Of a stretch of 64,000 nt of DNA, positions 34,793 to 43,119 are shown in pieces; within the stretch, counting starts at the first letter, position 1; every line of letters begins with the position of its first letter. The DNA is from JANNOG01 sp031398915 (GTDB lineage Bacteria > Actinomycetota > Actinomycetes > Actinomycetales > JBBAYJ01), in the NCBI GenBank assembly GCA_031398915.1, contig JANNOG010000075.1, forward strand, positions 9,605 to 73,604, in the 5' to 3' direction. A program made the translations under genes and the position numbers. The notes below the pieces were generated by a model. It did no database searches. It was not told the origin of the DNA and saw nothing but the letters and a program-made list of their open reading frames with translations.

Positions 34793-35521
34793 ATGGGCGA
34801 CGTGCTGAAGGCCGCGCCGCGCGACACCGCCGCGGACATTGCGGCGGAGGCGCTGTTCGAGGCGATCATCGACGGCCGGATCGCGCCCGGTGCGCCGTTG
34901 CGGCTACAGGAGGTGGCCGACCAGCTGGGGATGAGCATGATGCCCGTGCGCGAGGCCATCCGGCAGCTGGCCGCGTTGGATCTGGTCGAGATCGTGCCCC
35001 ACAAGGGCGCCACGGTGCGCCCGGTCAGCCTGTCCGACCTCGAAGAGACCTACTTCACCCGGATCCACCTCGAGGCGCTCGCCGTCCGCGAGGCCGCGTT
35101 GCGCTTCACATCCGAGGACGCCGCGCTGGCCCGGGCGGCGCTGGACGAGCGGGTGACCGCCCTCGGGCGGGAGGATCACGTCGGCCTGCGCAACGCCCAC
35201 GAGCGGTTCCACTTCGTGCTGTACGAGGCGGCCCGTAGACCCTGGTTGACTCGCAGCATCCTGCCGGCCTGGCGCAACTCCGAGCGGTACCGGGTCGAGG
35301 CAATGCGCCACCCCGAGCAGGTGCGCAAGCGCAGCGAGGAGCATGCGGCGCTGCTGGCCGCCGTCGAGTCGGGTGACGTCGACGGCGCCGTACGGACGCT
35401 CGTCGCCCATCTGCGCAGCTCGGTCGAGCTGTCCGCACGTGCGATGCGTGACGAGTCGGACGACACCCCGCTGCCGGTGCCGTCGGCGGAGGATCTGCTC
35501 CCTCCTGTTACGTCTTCGTAA
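34793..35521 (+). CDS. GntR-family regulator, FCD (FadR) subfamily
   Basis: A 242-residue regulator. The winged helix (residues 10-80) contains GAPLRLQEVADQLGMSMMPV, REAIRQLAALDLVEIVPHKG and ATVRPVS. The C-terminal FCD ligand-binding domain contains NAHERFHFVLYEAARRPWLT, with Asp/His-type metal ligands, and a later HAALLAAVESGDVDGA. The ATG at 34793 has GGAGG five bases upstream. It is the last gene of unit 2. The repeated TTTGATCA-centred motif before all three units of the locus is its likely binding site, making it the pathway-specific repressor. Confidence 0.92.
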   Translation: MGDVLKAAPRDTAADIAAEALFEAIIDGRIAPGAPLRLQEVADQLGMSMMPVREAIRQLAALDLVEIVPHKGATVRPVSLSDLEETYFTRIHLEALAVREAALRFTSEDAALARAALDERVTALGREDHVGLRNAHERFHFVLYEAARRPWLTRSILPAWRNSERYRVEAMRHPEQVRKRSEEHAALLAAVESGDVDGAVRTLVAHLRSSVELSARAMRDESDDTPLPVPSAEDLLPPVTSS

Positions 35522-35548
35522 CGGCGCCCGCTGGGGTCTGGTCGTATG

Positions 35549-35564
35549 TCTGATCAAATGTCAA
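35549..35564. promoter_or_regulatory. Putative GntR operator, site C (before the LIV-type transporter)
   Basis: TCTGATCAAATGTCAA is the exact reverse complement of the 16 bases at 21783-21798. It lies 73 bp before the substrate-binding lipoprotein ATG and 28 bp after the GntR stop. The shared core with site B is TTTGATCA. Confidence 0.75.
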
Positions 35565-35636
35565 GATCTGGATCACGCCGTCGGTTCCGTTGATCCGCAC
35601 GACGACGACCCACTGCCGATCGAAGAGGGAAAACCA

Positions 35637-36902
35637 ATGCGCCGAACCCTGCTCCCCGCGATCGTCGCCCTGACGACCGCTCTCGTCGTCGCGGGCTGTG
35701 TGTCCGAATCCGACAGCGAAGACCCCACCACCGACGCCGCGTCCGCCGAAGCCACCGACACCGCCGCCTCAGCCTCGGTCGAGGACGGCGCGAGCGAGGG
35801 CGCCGCGACCGGCGAGCCGATCATCTTCGGCATCGTCCAGGCCGCCAGTGGCTTCATGGGACCGATCGACACCCCCGCTCGCAACGCCCTGCTCCAGGAG
35901 GTCGAGCGGGTCAACGCGGCCGGCGGCGTCGACGGCAGCCCGATCCAGATCGAGTTCATCGACACCGAGACGAACTTCGAGCGCTACGCCCCCGCCGCCC
36001 AGGAGCTGATCGACGCCGGCGCCAAGGTCCTCATCGTCACGTGCGACTACGACGTGTCCTCGCCCGCGTCCCTCGCCGCCGAGGCCGCGAACGTGCTCAA
36101 CATCGCGCCCTGCGTCGGGGACCCGATCTACGGCCCCGCCGGCGGCCTCGACATCGGCTTCTCGGCAGGTTCCGGCACGCCGGGCGAGTCGACCATCATG
36201 GCCGAGTTCGCCGCCGAGCAGGGCTGGGAGACGGCCGTCCTGCTGCGCGACAACAGCATCAAGTACACCCAGAACCAGTGCGCGATCTTCGAGACACGCT
36301 TCACCGAGCTCGGCGGCACGGTCGCCGCTACCTACGACTACACGCAGGGCGACTCGGTGCGCGAGTCCGTCTCGCAGATCGCGGCCGGCACGGCCCCCGA
36401 CGTCGTCGTGAACTGCGGCTACAACCCCGGTGGCGGCGCGGTCGCCAAGGAGATCCGCGACGGCGGCGTCACGGCACCGATCATCTCGGGCTTCGGCATG
36501 GACGGTGACTTCTGGGTCGGCGCGATCCCGGGTCTGTCCGACTACTACGTCGTCACCTATGCAGCCAAGAACGGCGACGACCCCGACCCGGCCGTCAACG
36601 AGGCCGCGGTCGCCTACGCCGACGAATACGGCACTCCGCCCGACGTCGGTGGCTTCGTCACCGGCCCGACGACGATCCAGCTGATCCTGGCCGCCTACGA
36701 GGAGGCCGGGTCGTGGGACGGCGACAAGCTGGCCGAGGCGATGGAGTCCTTCACGGAGGTGCCGACCCTGGCCGGCCCGTCCAGCTTCTCGCCCGACCTC
36801 CACATCAACGTCGAGCGACCGATGCGGGTCCTCGTCGTCAAGGACGGCGCGCTGGCCTTCGTCGAGCAGCGCACTCCGGAGAAGGTCACGAACCCGGAGT
36901 GA
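35637..36902 (+). CDS. LIV-type ABC transporter substrate-binding lipoprotein
   Basis: A 421-residue periplasmic-binding-protein type I family protein. The signal peptide ends in the lipobox VAGC (Cys20), then an acidic Ser/Thr/Glu linker of 40 residues leads to the fold at IIFGIVQAASGFMGPIDTPA. The two-lobe pattern with INAAGG-like ERVNAAGGVDGSPIQIEFID is typical of branched-chain amino acid and aromatic-acid binders. Given its catabolic neighbours, it probably binds the carboxylated pathway substrate. It opens unit 3; all five genes are packed without gaps. Confidence 0.92.
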   Translation: MRRTLLPAIVALTTALVVAGCVSESDSEDPTTDAASAEATDTAASASVEDGASEGAATGEPIIFGIVQAASGFMGPIDTPARNALLQEVERVNAAGGVDGSPIQIEFIDTETNFERYAPAAQELIDAGAKVLIVTCDYDVSSPASLAAEAANVLNIAPCVGDPIYGPAGGLDIGFSAGSGTPGESTIMAEFAAEQGWETAVLLRDNSIKYTQNQCAIFETRFTELGGTVAATYDYTQGDSVRESVSQIAAGTAPDVVVNCGYNPGGGAVAKEIRDGGVTAPIISGFGMDGDFWVGAIPGLSDYYVVTYAAKNGDDPDPAVNEAAVAYADEYGTPPDVGGFVTGPTTIQLILAAYEEAGSWDGDKLAEAMESFTEVPTLAGPSSFSPDLHINVERPMRVLVVKDGALAFVEQRTPEKVTNPE

Positions 36903-36906
36903 CCCC

Positions 36907-37671
36907 GTGACGTCTCCACCCACGCCACCCCGGCCGCACGCGTACCTTCGTGCGGTCGGGGTCTCCCGGTCCTTCCGTGGGGTCGCCGCCCTGCAGGGTG
37001 TCGACCTCTCGGTCGCGCCCGGCGAGATCGTCGGTCTGATCGGCCCGAACGGCGCAGGCAAGTCCACGCTCGTCAACATCATCACTGGCTACGACCGGCC
37101 CGATAGCGGGACCGTGAGCCTGGACGGTCGCGATGTCACCCGCACCCGACCCCACGTCCGGGCCCGGCTGGGCCTGGCTCGCACCTTCCAGCACGGCCGG
37201 CTGTTCGCCGGGCTCAGCGTCCGCGAGAACATCGAGGTGGCCGCGCTCGGAACGGGAGCCCACCGCCGCGAGGCCGTGGCTCGCGCCGGCGATCTGCTCG
37301 AACGACTCGACCTCACCGACAGCGCCGCGCAGGCCGCCGGGGCGTTGCCGCACGGCGTCGAGCGGCGGGTCGGCGTGGCACGCGCACTCGCCACGTCGCC
37401 CCGCTACGTCCTGATGGACGAACCCGCCGCAGGCCTCAACGAGGGCGAGATGGGCGAGTTCGCGGACAGCGTCCGTGGCCTGCGTGACGAGGGACTGGGT
37501 GTGGTCCTCATCGACCACAACGTGCGGCTGATCCTGTCGGTCTGCGACCGGATCGTGGTCCTCGTCGGTGGCCGCAACTTCCTCGAGGGCACCCCGGACG
37601 AGCTGCGCACCAGTGACGCGCTCGCCGAGGCCTACCTGGGACGGAGCGGTCGTGTCGACGGCGAGCGGTAG
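36907..37671 (+). CDS. livG: LIV-type ABC transporter ATPase, LivG-like
   Basis: A 254-residue ATPase. Walker A is IGPNGAGKST, Walker B is YVLMDEPAAGLNEGE with the D-loop, and LIDHNVRLILSVCDRI is the H-loop. The ARTFQHGRLFAGLSVRENIE segment is typical of LivG. The signature is LPHGVERRVGVARAL instead of the common LivG form LAYGxQR, an odd but glycine-conserving variant. GTG start, four bases after the binding-protein stop. Confidence 0.92.
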   Translation: MTSPPTPPRPHAYLRAVGVSRSFRGVAALQGVDLSVAPGEIVGLIGPNGAGKSTLVNIITGYDRPDSGTVSLDGRDVTRTRPHVRARLGLARTFQHGRLFAGLSVRENIEVAALGTGAHRREAVARAGDLLERLDLTDSAAQAAGALPHGVERRVGVARALATSPRYVLMDEPAAGLNEGEMGEFADSVRGLRDEGLGVVLIDHNVRLILSVCDRIVVLVGGRNFLEGTPDELRTSDALAEAYLGRSGRVDGER

Positions 37672-38389
37672 TCCTGACCCCGGCGCCGGCCTGCGGGTGC
37701 GCGATCTCCGGGTGTCCTACCGCGGGGTGCCGGCCGTCCGCGGCGTCGACCTGGATGTCGGTGCGGGTGAGGCCGTCGGGTTGATCGGGCCCAACGGCGC
37801 GGGCAAGACCTCGACGATGCTCGCCGTGATGGGCGTCGTGCGCGCGTCGGGCGAGGTGTCCGTCGACGGCCGGGCGATCCTCGGCCAGGCGCCCGAGCGG
37901 ATCGTCCGCCACGGCGTCGCCCTGGTCCCCGAGGGCCGGCAGATCTTCGGTGGCCTGTCGGTACGGGACAACCTGCGTCTGGGTGGTGTGGGGCGGCGCG
38001 AACGCGCGGGCTACGACGAGGACCTGGCGTGGGTGCGTGCCCTTTTCCCGATCCTCGACGAGTTCGCGGATCGTCAGGCGGGTCTGCTCTCGGGTGGGCA
38101 GCAGCAGCAGCTCGCGATCGCTCGCGCCCTGATGTCGCGCCCACGGGTCCTGCTGCTGGACGAGCCCAGTCTGGGCCTGTCGCCGGCGGCGGTCGACATC
38201 GTCTTCGATGCGCTACGCGAGATCTGCCGTCGCGGTACCGCGGTCCTCGTCGTCGAACAGCGGGCCGAGTTCACCGTCGAGTTCTGCGATCGCACCCACG
38301 TCCTGCACGAGGGGCTGCTCACGCTGCGCCTGGGTCGCCAGGACGCCCACGACGCGGACCTTCTGACCCGGGCGTACTTCGGCTCATGA
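37652..38389 (+). CDS. livF: LIV-type ABC transporter ATPase, LivF-like
   Basis: A 245-residue ATPase with Walker A IGPNGAGKTS, signature LLSGGQQQQLAIARALM, Walker B VLLLDEPSLGLSPAAV and the LivF hallmark ALVPEGRQIFGGLSVRDNL. It starts at GTG 37652, overlapping the end of livG by 20 bases. LivF and LivG form the heterodimeric motor. Confidence 0.93.
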   Translation: MSTASGSPDPGAGLRVRDLRVSYRGVPAVRGVDLDVGAGEAVGLIGPNGAGKTSTMLAVMGVVRASGEVSVDGRAILGQAPERIVRHGVALVPEGRQIFGGLSVRDNLRLGGVGRRERAGYDEDLAWVRALFPILDEFADRQAGLLSGGQQQQLAIARALMSRPRVLLLDEPSLGLSPAAVDIVFDALREICRRGTAVLVVEQRAEFTVEFCDRTHVLHEGLLTLRLGRQDAHDADLLTRAYFGS

Positions 38390-39270
38390 CCCAACTGATC
38401 CAGTCCCTGATCGACGCGCTGTCCGGCGGCGCCGTCCTGGGTCTCGCCGCGCTCGGCATCGGTCTGGTGTTCGGTGTCGTCCGCCTGGCCAACTTCGCCC
38501 ACGGCGAGCTGATCACCGCCTCGGCCTACACCCTCGCCTTCACGTGGCACCTCGGGTGGTTCGTCGCCGTACCCCTGTCGATCGTGTCCGCGGTGCTGCT
38601 CGCGTTGCTCATGGAGATCACCACGTTCTCGCGGCTGCGCACCGCCGGTCCCGCGACGCTGCTCATCGCCAGTTTCGGGTTGAGCTTCCTGTTGCAGCGG
38701 GTCTACGAACTGGCCTTCGGCAACAACGTGAGGACCGCCCCGGTGGCCCCGGCGCTGGCTCGTTCGGTCGAGATCGGCGGCCTGCGGATCCAGCTGCTCT
38801 CGGTGACCGCCGTGGTCGTCGCCGTGGTCCTGCTGGTGGGGCTGCGGCTGTTCCTCACCCGCACGACGATGGGCCTGCAGGTCCAGGCCGCTGCCGCCGA
38901 CTTCACGACCGCCCGGATCGTGGGCGTCCGGGCCGGGCGCGTCATCGGTGTGAGCTTCGTGCTGAGTGCGGTGCTGGCGGCCGCGGTGGCCTTCGTGCTG
39001 ATGGCCCAGACCGGCGCGGTCAACCCGACATTCGGCGTGAGCATCACGATCCTTGCTCTGGTCGGGGCGGTGATCGGCGGCATCGACCGGCTGTCGGGCG
39101 CGCTCGCGGGTGGCTTCCTGGTCGGCTTCGCCTCGTCCATGCTCTCGTCCTGGTTGCCCCAGTCGGTGGTGGCGTTCCGGGACAGCTACGTCTTCGCCGC
39201 TGTGATCCTCGTACTGCTGCTGCGCCCGTCGGGCCTCTTCGTCACCCGAGCGACCACGGAGCGGACATGA
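38386..39270 (+). CDS. livH: LIV-type ABC transporter permease, LivH-like
   Basis: A 294-residue membrane protein with about eight segments. The typical LivH start IDALSGGAVLGLAALGIGLV, then GVVRLANFAHGELI, is clear, and so is the coupling region in ALVGAVIGGIDRLSGALAGG. It overlaps the livF stop and the livM start by four bases each. Confidence 0.93.
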   Translation: MTQLIQSLIDALSGGAVLGLAALGIGLVFGVVRLANFAHGELITASAYTLAFTWHLGWFVAVPLSIVSAVLLALLMEITTFSRLRTAGPATLLIASFGLSFLLQRVYELAFGNNVRTAPVAPALARSVEIGGLRIQLLSVTAVVVAVVLLVGLRLFLTRTTMGLQVQAAAADFTTARIVGVRAGRVIGVSFVLSAVLAAAVAFVLMAQTGAVNPTFGVSITILALVGAVIGGIDRLSGALAGGFLVGFASSMLSSWLPQSVVAFRDSYVFAAVILVLLLRPSGLFVTRATTERT

Positions 39271-40397
39271 TCGGTTTCCTGCGCGCCCGGTTGGCGCCGG
39301 CCTGGTCCCTGGTGGGCCTGCTGTTGCTGGTCTGGGCAGTCACTCTCGTCGCCAGCCTGCTCGGCTCGTCGATGCAGCTGCAGGCGCAGTACGCCCTGGT
39401 CAACCTCGTCATCGTGGTCGCACTGTTCATGTTCACCGGAACGTCGGGCGTGCTCAGCTTCGGCCATGTCGCGTTCGTCGCCGTTGGGGCCTGGACGACC
39501 GGACTGCTGACCATCGAGCCGGCGCTCAAGGAGAGCCTGCTCCAGGACCTGTTCCCGTTCCTGGTCGACCTCAACGCCGACTGGCGGCTCGCCGTCCTGG
39601 CCGGCGGGCTCGTGGGCGGGATCGTCGCCGCCCTGGTCGCGCCGTTCCTCATGCGGTTGAACGGTCTGCAGGCCGGCATTGCGACGTTTGCCCTGCTCGG
39701 TGTCGTGAACGAGATCCTCACGTTCTGGTCACGGATCGGCCCCCGCTCGGGCCAGTCCATGGTCGGCGTGCCGGACGTTCTCGGCCTGCAGACGACGTTG
39801 TTCGTTGCCCTCGCGGCGATCGTCGCGGTGTGGCTGTACCAGCGCAGCCGCTCGGCCCGCCTGCTGCGGGCGACCCGCGAGGACGGTCCGGCTGCCCCCG
39901 CCGTCGGGATCAACGTCACCGTGCACCGGATCCTGGCGTTCGCGCTCAGCGGGATCGTCGCGGGGGTCGCGGGCGGGCTGTTCGCGCTGACCAATCGCGT
40001 CGTCCAGGCCAGTCAGTTGAACGTCGAGCTGACCTTCGTCACTCTCGCCATGCTCGTGCTGGGCGGCACCCTGTCGTTGAGCGGCGCCGTGGTGGGCGCG
40101 ATCGTCTTCAGTGCCCTGGACATCCTGCTGGTCAACCTGCAGGGGGGCATCACGCTCGGCGCCTATGTCGTGTCCATCCCGCAGGGCACCCGGCCGATCG
40201 TGCTCGGCATGATCCTGGTCCTCATGCTGCTGTTCCGCCCCGGCGGGATCACCGGTGGGCGTGAGCTGGCCTGGCCCGTCGGAGCGCCGCCGCTGCCCGG
40301 GGTTCCCGTGTCGGGGCGTCCGCCTCAGGTGACGGATCGTCAGCCTCAGGTGGCGGGGCGTCCGCCTCAGGTGACGATCACGCGCCCGCCGGCGTGA
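39267..40397 (+). CDS. livM: LIV-type ABC transporter permease, LivM-like
   Basis: A 376-residue membrane protein with about nine to ten segments. LivM features are FTGTSGVLSFGHVAFVAVGA, ATREDGPAAPAVGINVTVHR and AFALSGIVAGVAGGLFALTN. The last 30 residues form a hydrophilic tail with a triple heptapeptide repeat (GRPPQVT type) that is not part of the family. It ends four bases from the convergent SDR stop. Confidence 0.92.
   Translation: MIGFLRARLAPAWSLVGLLLLVWAVTLVASLLGSSMQLQAQYALVNLVIVVALFMFTGTSGVLSFGHVAFVAVGAWTTGLLTIEPALKESLLQDLFPFLVDLNADWRLAVLAGGLVGGIVAALVAPFLMRLNGLQAGIATFALLGVVNEILTFWSRIGPRSGQSMVGVPDVLGLQTTLFVALAAIVAVWLYQRSRSARLLRATREDGPAAPAVGINVTVHRILAFALSGIVAGVAGGLFALTNRVVQASQLNVELTFVTLAMLVLGGTLSLSGAVVGAIVFSALDILLVNLQGGITLGAYVVSIPQGTRPIVLGMILVLMLLFRPGGITGGRELAWPVGAPPLPGVPVSGRPPQVTDRQPQVAGRPPQVTITRPPA
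40314..40376. repeat. Three 21-bp tandem repeats at the 3' end of livM
   Basis: The units at 40314, 40335 and 40356 are 21 bp each; the first and third are identical and the middle one differs at a few bases. They encode GRPPQVT, DRQPQVA and GRPPQVT in the cytoplasmic tail. Confidence 0.85.
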
Positions 40398-40400
40398 TGC

Positions 40401-41207
40401 TCACGGTGCCGTCACCGCTGACGGCTCCATCAACTGGGGGATCGCCGGCACCGCGCCCTCGGGCCCCATCGCCGAGTACCCGCCGTCGACGGCCCAGTCG
40501 GCGCCGACCACTCCGGATGCCGCGTCCGAACACAGGAAGGTGACGACCGCTGCTACCTCGGCCGGGTCCAGGACGCGCCTGATCAGGTGGAACGGGGCCG
40601 CGACCCGGTCGGTCCTGGCGCGGTCGCCGCCGGTGAGGCTGTCCATGATCGCCGACCAGGTCCAGCCGGGGCTCACCGAGTTGACCCGGATGCCGTCGCC
40701 GGCGAGATCCATGGCCATGTTCCGGGTGAGCTGGACGATCGCGGCCTTGCTGACCGGGTAGACCCACCGCCCGGTCTGTGCCACCTTCGACGAGATCGAT
40801 GCGACGTTCACGATCGCTCCGCCGCCGCGCGCGACCATGTGCGGGTGGACCGCCTGGGTCATCACGACGGCGCTGACCAGGTTGACGTCGAGGGTGGCGA
40901 GCCATTGGTCCCGGGTGGAGGCGAATCCGTCGTCGTTGTAGCTGCACGCCAGGTTGACCAGGATGTCCACGCCGCCGTGCGCCGCGACCACGCCGGCGAC
41001 GGCGGCCGCGACGGCGCTGTCATCGGTGATGTCGGCCGCCACGAAGGTCACTCCGTCGCCGAGTTCGGCCGCCGCCTCGACGCCACGCTCGGCATCGATG
41101 TCGACGATCGTGACGGCGCTGCCGGCGTCGCGTAGCGCTCGGACGACGCCGCGCCCCAGCAGTGTCGCGCCGCCTGTGACGATCGCGCTGGTGTCCTGCA
41201 GCATCAT
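40401..41207 (-). CDS. Short-chain dehydrogenase/reductase
   Basis: A 268-residue SDR. The cofactor motif is AIVTGGATLLGRGVVRAL, Asp in IVDIDAERG suggests NAD(H), and the catalytic set is VASISSKVAQTGRWVYPVSK. NNAG is replaced by NLACSYND, and the tail GADWAVDGGYSAMGPEG is the normal SDR C-terminus. Two adjacent ATGs follow a GAGGAG site; I take the first. It is convergent with livM and downstream of the AraC gene on the same strand. It may belong to the same catabolic pathway, but no TTTGATCA site precedes it. Confidence 0.9.
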   Translation of the reverse strand: MMLQDTSAIVTGGATLLGRGVVRALRDAGSAVTIVDIDAERGVEAAAELGDGVTFVAADITDDSAVAAAVAGVVAAHGGVDILVNLACSYNDDGFASTRDQWLATLDVNLVSAVVMTQAVHPHMVARGGGAIVNVASISSKVAQTGRWVYPVSKAAIVQLTRNMAMDLAGDGIRVNSVSPGWTWSAIMDSLTGGDRARTDRVAAPFHLIRRVLDPAEVAAVVTFLCSDAASGVVGADWAVDGGYSAMGPEGAVPAIPQLMEPSAVTAP

Positions 41208-41324
41208 CCGACTCCTCACGGTTCCCATCGTTTCGCCGGAACCTAGGGAACACCCGCAGTCGGCGCTATCCGTGGCGCGCGAGATCCGTCCGCATCACGC
41301 ACGGGCGTGGCCGGTGTTCGGTGG

Positions 41325-42287
41325 TCAGCGCCGGAGCGTGGCCGAGGGGGACTCGCCGAACCGGGCGCGGTACTCGCCGGCGAAGCGACCCATGTGCGCG
41401 AAGCCGTGTTCGAGCGCCACCGCTGTCACCGACGTCTCCGCTCCTCCTGCCGCCAGCGCCGCATGCACTGCGTCCAGGCGACAGCTGCGCAGGTAGGTCG
41501 TGATCGTGGTGTCGAGTTCGCGCCGAAAGCACTCCTGCAGGGTGCGGATGCTGACGCCCAGAGCCTCGGCGACGTCGCCGACCGTCAGCCGTTCGTCGTG
41601 GTGGTCGCGCATGAGTGCGCACGCCCGGCGCACCAGCCGGCTGGGGTTCGAATGCGCCGCCGGTACGGCCATCCGGTCGGAGTACGTATGGCGGTGGGTC
41701 AGCAGCAGCTTGCCGATCAGGGCTTCCTCGAACCGTCGCGCGACGTGCGGGTGGTCGACCAGGCAGGCGTCACCGCCCTCGGCCAGTTCGTCGGCGAGGA
41801 AGTCGACGCCACGCGCCCACGATCTGGCGGCGGGTGTCCTCATGGACATCGAGGCGTCGAACCGGACGGGCCGGTCCACGGACTCGCCCAGCAGCTTCTC
41901 GAGTTCGCGCTGCACACTGGCCCGGGCCGCGTAGAAGATCCGGTGCGGGGTGTGCGCGCCCCACTGCATGTCGGACGGCTCGTAGGGCGAGAGCACCGAT
42001 GCGGTCGCCGCTGTCGAGGTGACCGTCGCCGCGCCGTGGCGCACCGCGGCGCTGCCCTGGACGGGCATCTGCACCAGAAAGAAGGACCCGAGGGGACCGG
42101 GTTCGATACGAACGGCACGACCGTAATCCAGGTCCACCACTGCGACCCCGCCCACCTTTCGGGCCGTCAGTCGTAACCGGACGTCACGGACCCCCGACTG
42201 GGGGGTCAACCGGTGAGGACAAAACACCCGGGCAACCTCGGAGCGTGCCACTTCGACACTGTCGGTCGTGACAGTAGAGGACTCCAC
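41325..42287 (-). CDS. AraC-family transcriptional regulator
   Basis: A 320-residue regulator. The N-terminal sensing domain (to about residue 195) is of the AraC_binding_2 type (PF14525-like), beginning EVARSEVARVFCPHRLTPQ. The C-terminal double helix-turn-helix contains LTVGDVAEALGVSIRTLQEC and VALEHGFAHMGRFAGEYRAR. The GTG at 42287 is preferred because GGGAGGG lies four bases upstream; an ATG at 42329 lacks such a site. It precedes the SDR gene in the same direction, a possible target. Such regulators often control aromatic degradation. Confidence 0.88.
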   Translation of the reverse strand: MESSTVTTDSVEVARSEVARVFCPHRLTPQSGVRDVRLRLTARKVGGVAVVDLDYGRAVRIEPGPLGSFFLVQMPVQGSAAVRHGAATVTSTAATASVLSPYEPSDMQWGAHTPHRIFYAARASVQRELEKLLGESVDRPVRFDASMSMRTPAARSWARGVDFLADELAEGGDACLVDHPHVARRFEEALIGKLLLTHRHTYSDRMAVPAAHSNPSRLVRRACALMRDHHDERLTVGDVAEALGVSIRTLQECFRRELDTTITTYLRSCRLDAVHAALAAGGAETSVTAVALEHGFAHMGRFAGEYRARFGESPSATLRR

Positions 42288-42426
42288 GAGACCCTCCCGA
42301 GCGACTCCAGAGAAGCAATATCGAATCATATGCGGAGAGTCTTTGCCGTGGCAACGGCTAAGGCGTGTGAGAAGGGTCCGAGAAGCACCTATGGACTGTC
42401 TATTGGTGTCGTATGCCGCCGGGCGA

Positions 42427-43119
42427 TCAATCAGACCCGGCCGACATCGGCAGGGCGGGTTTCCGTCTGGGTTCCACGATGCCGGTCTCATAGGCGAGGA
42501 CGACCGCTTGGACACGGCTGCGGAGGCCGAGCTTTGCCAGTATTCGGCTGACGTAGGTCTTGACCGTGGCTTCACTGAGATGCTGCTCGCGCGCGATCTG
42601 GGCATTCGACAATCCTCGGGCAACCGCGAGAAAGGTGTCGTACTCGCGAGTCGTGAGGTTGGCTACCGGCGGGCTGCCGGGCGACGAGGGGCGGCCGGTG
42701 GCGAACTCCTCCAGGAGGCGTCTCGTTGCGCGTGGCGAGACGACGGCATCGCCCGACGCGACCGCGCGGACGGCGTCGATCAGCTGAGACGCCGTGATGT
42801 CCTTCACCACGAAGCCCGCAGCCCCGACCGCCAACGCACCGAAGACGTACTCGTCGAGGTCGAAGGTGGTGACGACGAGAACGCGAACCGGGTCGGCGAC
42901 CGACGGGCCCGCTACCTGCCGGGTTGCCTCAAGACCGTCCATCTCGGGCATCCGGATATCCATGATGACGACGTCGGGTCGCAGCTGTCGGGTGTACGTG
43001 ACGGCCTCGCACCCGTTGCGAGCCTCGGCCACCACGGCGATATCCGGTTCCTGCTCGAGGATCATCCGGAAACCGGCGCGCACGACGGCCTGATCGTCGG
43101 CGATGAGCACCTGGATCAC
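42427..43119 (-). CDS. NarL/FixJ-family response regulator
   Basis: A 230-residue response regulator with a receiver domain (VLIADDQAVVRAGFRMILEQ; phosphoacceptor Asp54 in VVIMDIRMPEMDG; Lys in GFVVKDITASQL) and a LuxR-type helix-turn-helix (LTTREYDTFLAVARGLSNAQ, then IAREQHLSEATVKTYVSRIL). The GTG at 43119 overlaps the stop of the kinase gene (GTGA), so kinase and regulator are coupled. Confidence 0.93.
   Translation of the reverse strand: MIQVLIADDQAVVRAGFRMILEQEPDIAVVAEARNGCEAVTYTRQLRPDVVIMDIRMPEMDGLEATRQVAGPSVADPVRVLVVTTFDLDEYVFGALAVGAAGFVVKDITASQLIDAVRAVASGDAVVSPRATRRLLEEFATGRPSSPGSPPVANLTTREYDTFLAVARGLSNAQIAREQHLSEATVKTYVSRILAKLGLRSRVQAVVLAYETGIVEPRRKPALPMSAGSD

Noticed and set aside
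41640..41660. T-loop-like GGTTCGAA suggesting a tRNA
   Set aside because: It lies inside the AraC gene and no acceptor or anticodon stem can be formed around it.
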